Source of the DNA: Candidatus Ideonella esbjergensis
Lineage (GTDB): Bacteria; Pseudomonadota; Gammaproteobacteria; Burkholderiales; Burkholderiaceae_C
DNA length: 64,000 nt
Direction of reading: 5' to 3'
Assembly (NCBI GenBank): GCA_016710065.1
Contig: JADJLP010000002.1
Span: 310,001-374,000 of the forward strand
In this document: one piece after another, positions 59,728 to 64,000 of the stretch
Numbering within the stretch: the first letter of the stretch is position 1
Layout: the number at the start of each line of letters is the position of its first letter
Made by a program: the position numbers and the translations under genes
The notes under the pieces: model-generated
What the model was told of the DNA's origin: nothing
The model's input: the letters and a program-made list of their open reading frames with translations, nothing else
Databases searched by the model: none

Positions 59728-60597
59728 ATGCGCACAAGCCGAAAAATCCTGCTGCTCGCCGCGTTCTCGTTCGTGATGGCCGTGATCGGGGCGGGCGAGG
59801 TGTTGTGCCGCCCGGCGCGGCGGCCCATTGGCGAGGCACCGCCCGACCTGCAGGTCCGCAACCTGCGCCTGCCGTATGGCCAGGGCGAAACCCTCTCAGC
59901 CTGGATGCTGCGGGGCCAGCCTGGCCGGGGTGCCGTGCTGCTGTTGCACGGCGTGCGCGCCGACCGGCGCGAGATGCTGGGCCGGGCCCGCTTTCTCAAC
60001 CAGCTTGGCTACGCCGTGCTGCTGCCAGATTTGCCAGCGCATGGCGAAAGCAGTGGCGAGTACATCACCTACGGATTGCGTGAGGCCGAAGGCGTGCGTG
60101 CGGCCTTGGGCTGGCTGCGGCGCGAATTGCCGGACGAAAAGCTGGGCGTGATCGGGGTGTCGTTGGGGGCGGCGGCGTTCGTGCTGGCCCAGGCTAGGCC
60201 GGCACCGAGCGCGGTGGTGCTGGAGTCCATGTTCCCCAGCATCAACGAGGCGGTGACCAACAGGCTCGGGCTTTACCTGGGCGCGCCCGGCACGGTGCTG
60301 GCGCCGCTGCTGCTGTGGCAGCTGCCTTTGCGCGTGTCCATCTCGCCCAGCCAGTTGCAGCCCATTTCCGAGATGGCCACCATGCACTCGCCGCTGCTGA
60401 TCGCCGCCGGCATGGCCGACCAGCACACCCCGGTGGCCGAGACGCAGCGCATCTTTGACGCAGCCGCAGCCCCCAAGGACCTGTGGCTGCTGCCAGGCGC
60501 CGCCCATGTTGACCTGCATGCCTTTGCGCCGCGCGAATACGAGGCCCGCATCGCCACATTCCTGGCCCGCCACCTGCACGCCCAAGCCCCCATTTGA
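59728..60597 (+). CDS. Alpha/beta hydrolase, membrane-anchored
   Basis: 289 residues. An N-terminal hydrophobic helix (ILLLAAFSFVMAVIGAGEVL) anchors or exports the protein. The hydrolase core has VLLLHGVRADRREMLGRARFL, the nucleophile block GVSLGAAAFVLAQ and the late acid/His in GMADQHTPVAET and PGAAHVDLHAF. It resembles BEM46/YqkD-like hydrolases of unknown substrate. ATG 59728 is preferred over GTG 59698; neither has a good ribosome site. Divergent from the copper operon. Confidence 0.82.
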   Translation: MRTSRKILLLAAFSFVMAVIGAGEVLCRPARRPIGEAPPDLQVRNLRLPYGQGETLSAWMLRGQPGRGAVLLLHGVRADRREMLGRARFLNQLGYAVLLPDLPAHGESSGEYITYGLREAEGVRAALGWLRRELPDEKLGVIGVSLGAAAFVLAQARPAPSAVVLESMFPSINEAVTNRLGLYLGAPGTVLAPLLLWQLPLRVSISPSQLQPISEMATMHSPLLIAAGMADQHTPVAETQRIFDAAAAPKDLWLLPGAAHVDLHAFAPREYEARIATFLARHLHAQAPI

Positions 60598-60610
60598 TGA
60601 TTGCCTGCAC

Positions 60611-61150
60611 ATGACACCCACCTCTCTCGCCCGCCGTATCGCTATGGCCGCCCTGCTGGGCGCCTGCATCTGCCTGCCCCTGGCCGCCAAGACCCCCGGA
60701 GAGGTGGAGGTGGGCCAGCTGCTGCGCGAGGCCCAGATGCAGGGCCTGAACGGCCCTTCGGCCAGGCTGCTGTCGTTCAAGGGCCGGCCGCTGGTCATCA
60801 ATGTGTGGGCCAGCTGGTGCGGGCCCTGCCGGCAGGAGATGGCTTCGCTGGAGCGCCTGGCCTGGTGGGACGAGGCCGGCCGCTTCACCATCATCGGCAT
60901 CTCCACCGACGACTATGTGGACAAGGCCAAGGCGGCGCTGAACCCCGACAAGACCACCATCCGCCACTTCATTGACAAGCAACTGGAGTTGGAGAACATG
61001 CTGGGCGCCAACCGCCTGCCGCTGACGCTGCTGGTGGACGCCAATGGCAAGGTGCTGGACAAGATCGTGGGCGCGCGCGAGTGGGACAGCCCCGAGTCGC
61101 TGGCGCTGATCCGCAAGACCTTCTGGCCGGGCAAGGCCAAGGGCCGTTGA
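60611..61150 (+). CDS. TlpA/ResA-like thiol-disulfide oxidoreductase
   Basis: 179 residues. Signal peptide (RRIAMAALLGACICLPLAA), then an AhpC/TSA-thioredoxin fold with the redox pair Trp-Cys-Gly-Pro-Cys in NVWASWCGPCRQEM and the cis-Pro of GANRLPLTLLVDANG. It probably reduces periplasmic disulfides, for example in cytochrome c or copper-protein maturation. Not co-directed with the copper operon but near it. The gene starts 13 bases after the hydrolase stop. Confidence 0.9.
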   Translation: MTPTSLARRIAMAALLGACICLPLAAKTPGEVEVGQLLREAQMQGLNGPSARLLSFKGRPLVINVWASWCGPCRQEMASLERLAWWDEAGRFTIIGISTDDYVDKAKAALNPDKTTIRHFIDKQLELENMLGANRLPLTLLVDANGKVLDKIVGAREWDSPESLALIRKTFWPGKAKGR

Positions 61151-61171
61151 TCCGCATCGGAGGGCGTCGCC

Positions 61172-61447
61172 ATGTGCCGCAACATCAAGACCCTGTTCAA
61201 CTTCGAGCCACCGGCCACCGAGCTGGAGATCCGCGACGCCTCGCTGCAGTTCGTGCGCAAGCTCAGCGGCTTTGCGGTGCCGTCCAAGGCCAACGAAGCC
61301 GCCTTCGAGCGCGCCGTGGCCGAGGTGGCAGCCAGCACCCGCACGCTGCTGGCCTCGCTTCAATCCACCGCCCAGCCGCGCGACCGCGAGGTGGAGGCGG
61401 CCAAGGCCAGGGCCCGCAACGCGGTGCGATTTGGAGGTCAGCCATGA
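61172..61447 (+). CDS. DUF2277 family protein
   Basis: 91 residues, starting MCRNIKTLFNFEPPATELEI, the hallmark of DUF2277. The rest (DASLQFVRKLSGFAVPSKANEAAFERAVAEVA) is the conserved helical core. The role is unknown. GGAGG stands eight bases before ATG. It overlaps the GFA gene by four bases, a pairing that suggests a joint function. Confidence 0.92.
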   Translation: MCRNIKTLFNFEPPATELEIRDASLQFVRKLSGFAVPSKANEAAFERAVAEVAASTRTLLASLQSTAQPRDREVEAAKARARNAVRFGGQP

Positions 61448-61959
61448 ACAACCACATGCACGAAACCACCGGCGGCTGCGATTGCCGGCAGGTTCGCTAC
61501 CGGCTCACGTCCAAGCCCCTGTTCGTGAACTGCTGCCACTGCCGCTGGTGCCAGCGCGAGAGTGGCTCGGCCTTTGCCCTCAACGCGATGATCGAGTCTG
61601 ACCGCGTGCAATTGCTGGCCGGCCAGCCCGAGATGGTGATGACGCCATCGGCCAGCGGGCAGGGGCAAACCATCGCGCGCTGCCCCAGCTGCAGGCTGGC
61701 GCTGTGGAGCCACTATGCCGGCGCCGGCCCGCTGCTGAGCTTTGTGCGCGTGGGCACGCTCGATGAGCCCGAAGCACTGCCGCCCGACATCCACATCTTC
61801 ACCACCAGCAAGCAGCCCTGGGTGCTGCTGCCGCCGGGCACGCCAGCCGTGCCCGAGTATTACGACCGCGAGGCCCACTGGCCGGCCGAGAGCCTGGCCC
61901 GGCGTGCGCTGATCGCCCCGCAGATCGCGGCCTACCAGGCCACGCTCAAGAAAGCCTGA
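61444..61959 (+). CDS. GFA family zinc protein (CENP-V/glutathione-dependent formaldehyde-activating)
   Basis: 171 residues. The fold's zinc ligands are visible as GGCDCRQVRY, CCHCRWCQRESG and ARCPSCRLAL. Members bind glutathione or formaldehyde adducts, though most are uncharacterised. ATGA overlap links it to the DUF2277 gene, and the MFS gene begins immediately after its stop. Confidence 0.9.
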   Translation: MNNHMHETTGGCDCRQVRYRLTSKPLFVNCCHCRWCQRESGSAFALNAMIESDRVQLLAGQPEMVMTPSASGQGQTIARCPSCRLALWSHYAGAGPLLSFVRVGTLDEPEALPPDIHIFTTSKQPWVLLPPGTPAVPEYYDREAHWPAESLARRALIAPQIAAYQATLKKA

Positions 61960-63141
61960 ATGAATTTGCACCTGTTGCTGCTGGCCTTGTGCCAGGGCCT
62001 GTTCCTGACCAACAACGTCACCCTGGTGGCCATCAACGGCCTGGTGGGACTGAGCCTGGCGCCCAACGCCTGGATGGCGACGCTGCCGGTGGCCGCCTAT
62101 GTGGGCGGCGGCGCGCTGGCCGCGCCGCTGGTGGCGCGGCACCAGCGCGCCTGGGGCCGCAAGCGCACCTTCCAGCTCGGCCTGGTGGTGGCCATGCTGG
62201 CGGCGGGCGTGTGCGCCTGGGCCGCCAGCCATCACAATTTCTGGCTGCTCACGGCGTCCACCTTGCTGGCTGGCTACTACAGCGCCAACGCCTCGCTTTA
62301 CCGCTTTGCCGCCACCGAGCTGGTGGCGCCGGGCCTGAAGGAAAAGGCCATCTCCTGGGTGCTGGCCGGTGGCATCCTGGGCGGCATCATCGGCCCCAAC
62401 CTGGCCAGCGCCACCCGCGATGCGCTGCCAGCGCCCTTTGCCGGCGCCTACCTGGCGCTGGTGGGCGTGGCGCTGTTGTCGCTGGCGGTGCTGAGCTTCA
62501 TCCCCTTTCCGCCGCTGAATGCGCCTGGCAGCGCGCCCGCGCAGGGCCGGCCGCTGTGCGAGATCGCGCGCCAGCCCAAGTTCATCGTGGCCGTGGCCGC
62601 CTGTGCGCTGGGCTACGGCGTGATGAGCCTGCTGATGTCGGCCACGCCCATCGCCATGGCGCAGTGCTCGCACCCCTTCTCTGCGGCGGCCCTGGTGCTG
62701 GAGTGGCATGTGCTGGGTATGTACGTGCCCAGCTTTTTCACCGGCACGCTGATCAAACGCTTTGGCACCTTGCCGGTGATGGTGCTGGGGCTGCTGCTCA
62801 ACATCGTCTGCGTGGTGATTGCGCTCAACGGGGTGGACCTGATGCACTTCCTGGGCGCGCTGATCACGCTGGGCGTGGGCTGGAACTTCTTGTTCATCGG
62901 CGGCACCACGCTGGCCACTGAGGCCTACCGGCCCGAGGAGCGCACCACGGCCCAGGCGGCGGTGGACTTCAGCGTCTACGCCACCATGACGCTCACCGCC
63001 TTTGGCTCGGGCGCCCTGGTGACCACCGGCGGCTGGCAGGCCATGAACTGGGGCAGCTTGGTGCCGCTCGGCTTGCTGGGCGCAGCCCTGGTGTGGCTGG
63101 CCGTGCAGCAGCGCCAGGCGGCGCTCGCAACCCCCGCCTGA
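61960..63141 (+). CDS. MFS transporter
   Basis: 393 residues with 12 predicted helices, for example WMATLPVAAYVGGGALAAPL, LGGIIGPNLA and FHSLGALITLGVGWNFLFIGG-like segments. Motif A is degenerate (LVARHQRAWGRKRTF). It may be a small-molecule exporter; the substrate is unknown. Its ATG directly follows the GFA stop codon, so it belongs to the DUF2277-GFA-MFS operon. Confidence 0.85.
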   Translation: MNLHLLLLALCQGLFLTNNVTLVAINGLVGLSLAPNAWMATLPVAAYVGGGALAAPLVARHQRAWGRKRTFQLGLVVAMLAAGVCAWAASHHNFWLLTASTLLAGYYSANASLYRFAATELVAPGLKEKAISWVLAGGILGGIIGPNLASATRDALPAPFAGAYLALVGVALLSLAVLSFIPFPPLNAPGSAPAQGRPLCEIARQPKFIVAVAACALGYGVMSLLMSATPIAMAQCSHPFSAAALVLEWHVLGMYVPSFFTGTLIKRFGTLPVMVLGLLLNIVCVVIALNGVDLMHFLGALITLGVGWNFLFIGGTTLATEAYRPEERTTAQAAVDFSVYATMTLTAFGSGALVTTGGWQAMNWGSLVPLGLLGAALVWLAVQQRQAALATPA

Positions 63142-63188
63142 AACCCGCCTGATGCCAGCCCCGCGCGGGGCACGACAATACGGCCCTC

Positions 63189-63926
63189 ATGTCACCCCTG
63201 CTCCTCACCCTTGCCGCGTTCGCGTCCACCCTGGCCGGTGGCCTGCTGGCGCTGAAGTTCAAAGACGATCTGCACTATGTGCTGGGTTTCACCGCCGGGG
63301 TGCTGCTGGGGGTGGTGAGCTTCGAGGTGCTGCCCGAGATCTTCGAGCTGGCCCGCGAACACCAGTTTGACGCCGACGGTGCCATGGTGGCTCTGGTGGT
63401 GGGCTTCATCCTGTTCCACAGCCTGGAGAAATTCCTGCTGGTGCACCCGGCGCACGAGCAGGGCTACAAGGCGCACCACCATCCGCATGCGGGCATGGCC
63501 TCGGCGGCGGCGCTGATCGGCCACAGCTTCATGGACGGCGTGGGCATAGGCCTGGGCTTCCAGGTGTCCACGCCGGTGGGCATCACGGTGGCACTGGCGG
63601 TGATCGCGCACGACTTCTCCGACGGCCTGAACACCGTGAGCCTCATGCTCAGGCACCACAACACCACGCGCAAGGCCGTGCTGATGCTGGTGCTGGATGC
63701 GCTGGCCCCGGTGCTGGGCGCGGCCGCCACCCTGGTGCTGCAGGTGCCGCCCTACTGGTTGATGGTGTACCTGGGCTTTTTTGCCGGCTTCCTGCTCTAC
63801 ATCGGCGTGGCCGACATCCTGCCCGAGGCGCATTCGGGCGCCAGGCCCTCCACCTCCATCAAGCTGATAGCCCTGACCTGCCTGGGCGCGGCGCTGGTTT
63901 ACGTGGCACTGGGCCACGCCCACTGA
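63189..63926 (+). CDS. ZIP family divalent metal transporter
   Basis: 245 residues with eight predicted helices. Family sites lie in helix 4 (HSFMDGVGIGLGFQVS) and helix 5 (HDFSDGLNTVSLML), which carry His/Asp/Asn metal ligands; the cytoplasmic loop has a short His cluster (KAHHHPHAG). It probably imports zinc or iron. The gene stands alone, 47 bases after the MFS gene. Confidence 0.9.
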   Translation: MSPLLLTLAAFASTLAGGLLALKFKDDLHYVLGFTAGVLLGVVSFEVLPEIFELAREHQFDADGAMVALVVGFILFHSLEKFLLVHPAHEQGYKAHHHPHAGMASAAALIGHSFMDGVGIGLGFQVSTPVGITVALAVIAHDFSDGLNTVSLMLRHHNTTRKAVLMLVLDALAPVLGAAATLVLQVPPYWLMVYLGFFAGFLLYIGVADILPEAHSGARPSTSIKLIALTCLGAALVYVALGHAH

Positions 63927-63936
63927 AGGCTGCGCC

Positions 63937-64000
63937 TCAAGCCGCGACGGCAGCTCGCGCTTCGCGCATGAAGCGGCCGCAGGCCTCGGCTGACATGGGC
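63937..64000 (-). CDS. Possible C-terminal end of a minus-strand gene, partial
   Basis: The reverse strand is open from the window edge to a stop at 63937-63939 and would end ...SAEACGRFMREARAAVAA. The strand and convergent position relative to the ZIP gene are plausible, but about 20 residues are too few to name a family. Confidence 0.35.
   Translation of the reverse strand, partial: PMSAEACGRFMREARAAVAA

Noticed and set aside
1..64000. tRNA, rRNA, phage or insertion-sequence genes
   Set aside because: No cloverleaf with CCA end, rRNA segment, integrase, capsid or transposase was recognised.

Overview
The window is high-GC, densely packed bacterial DNA. The gene set and repeats fit a betaproteobacterium of the order Burkholderiales, most likely family Comamonadaceae. 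Pointers are a metX-metW pair, a DUF1501 protein, several LivK/PBP-type binding proteins, glutathione synthetase, MHS-type transporters, and inverted pairs of an ATTCCCGC/GCGGGAAT repeat. Family assignment comes from reading the sequence, not from a search. I saw no phage, plasmid, integrase, IS transposase, CRISPR array, rRNA or tRNA.

Layout. 1-2650: tail of a DUF1501 protein, then metX-metW behind a SAM-II-like riboswitch that is followed by a strong intrinsic terminator. 2759-10043 (minus strand): gspB-gspA, a DUF2520 oxidoreductase with an Orn/Lys/Arg decarboxylase, and an M20 peptidase. A 385-bp element with 50-bp terminal inverted repeats lies before the peptidase. 10145-14246: an amino-acid-type binding protein, a lipase-like hydrolase, a dienoyl-CoA isomerase and gshB. 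14247-15014 is non-coding and is dominated by a 535-bp inverted-repeat structure. 15015-19723 (minus) is a four-gene operon: solute-binding protein, solute-binding/VWA lipoprotein, membrane protein, TelA. 19813-21140 is a small accessory-looking pair of lower GC.

21172-30087 holds housekeeping and accessory metabolism: a thioesterase, a ModE-like HTH/PBP regulator, an FAD oxidoreductase, UspA, an MHS transporter with a large periplasmic insertion, an HCCA isomerase, DUF1289, YbaK, a methyltransferase and a transglutaminase. 30161-38650 looks like an amino-acid/polyamine region: PhzF, an aminotransferase, an L-Asp/Glu racemase-like enzyme and a DMT exporter, divergent from a MocR regulator, a Tat-exported spermidine-dehydrogenase-like flavoenzyme and a class V aminotransferase. 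38789-41458 is one operon: UspA, a split Rieske oxygenase in which each partner has lost the other's metal site, and a GST.

41567-53111 is signalling and stress: a PAS-GGDEF-EAL protein with a degraded EAL site, a CZB chemoreceptor, an ECF sigma/anti-sigma pair divergent from a secreted beta-propeller protein, a lipoprotein, and a YtrA-type regulator with its ABC transporter. 53112-59605 (minus) is a copper/silver efflux operon (small Met/Cys-rich exported protein, CusC-, CusB-CusF- and CusA-like). The end contains a hydrolase, a TlpA-like thioredoxin, DUF2277, a GFA protein, an MFS carrier and a ZIP metal transporter.

The most noteworthy items are the split Rieske pair, the TelA/VWA/solute-binding operon, the riboswitch with a terminator, and several families of dispersed structured repeats. 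One repeat family is read through in frame by at least two genes.
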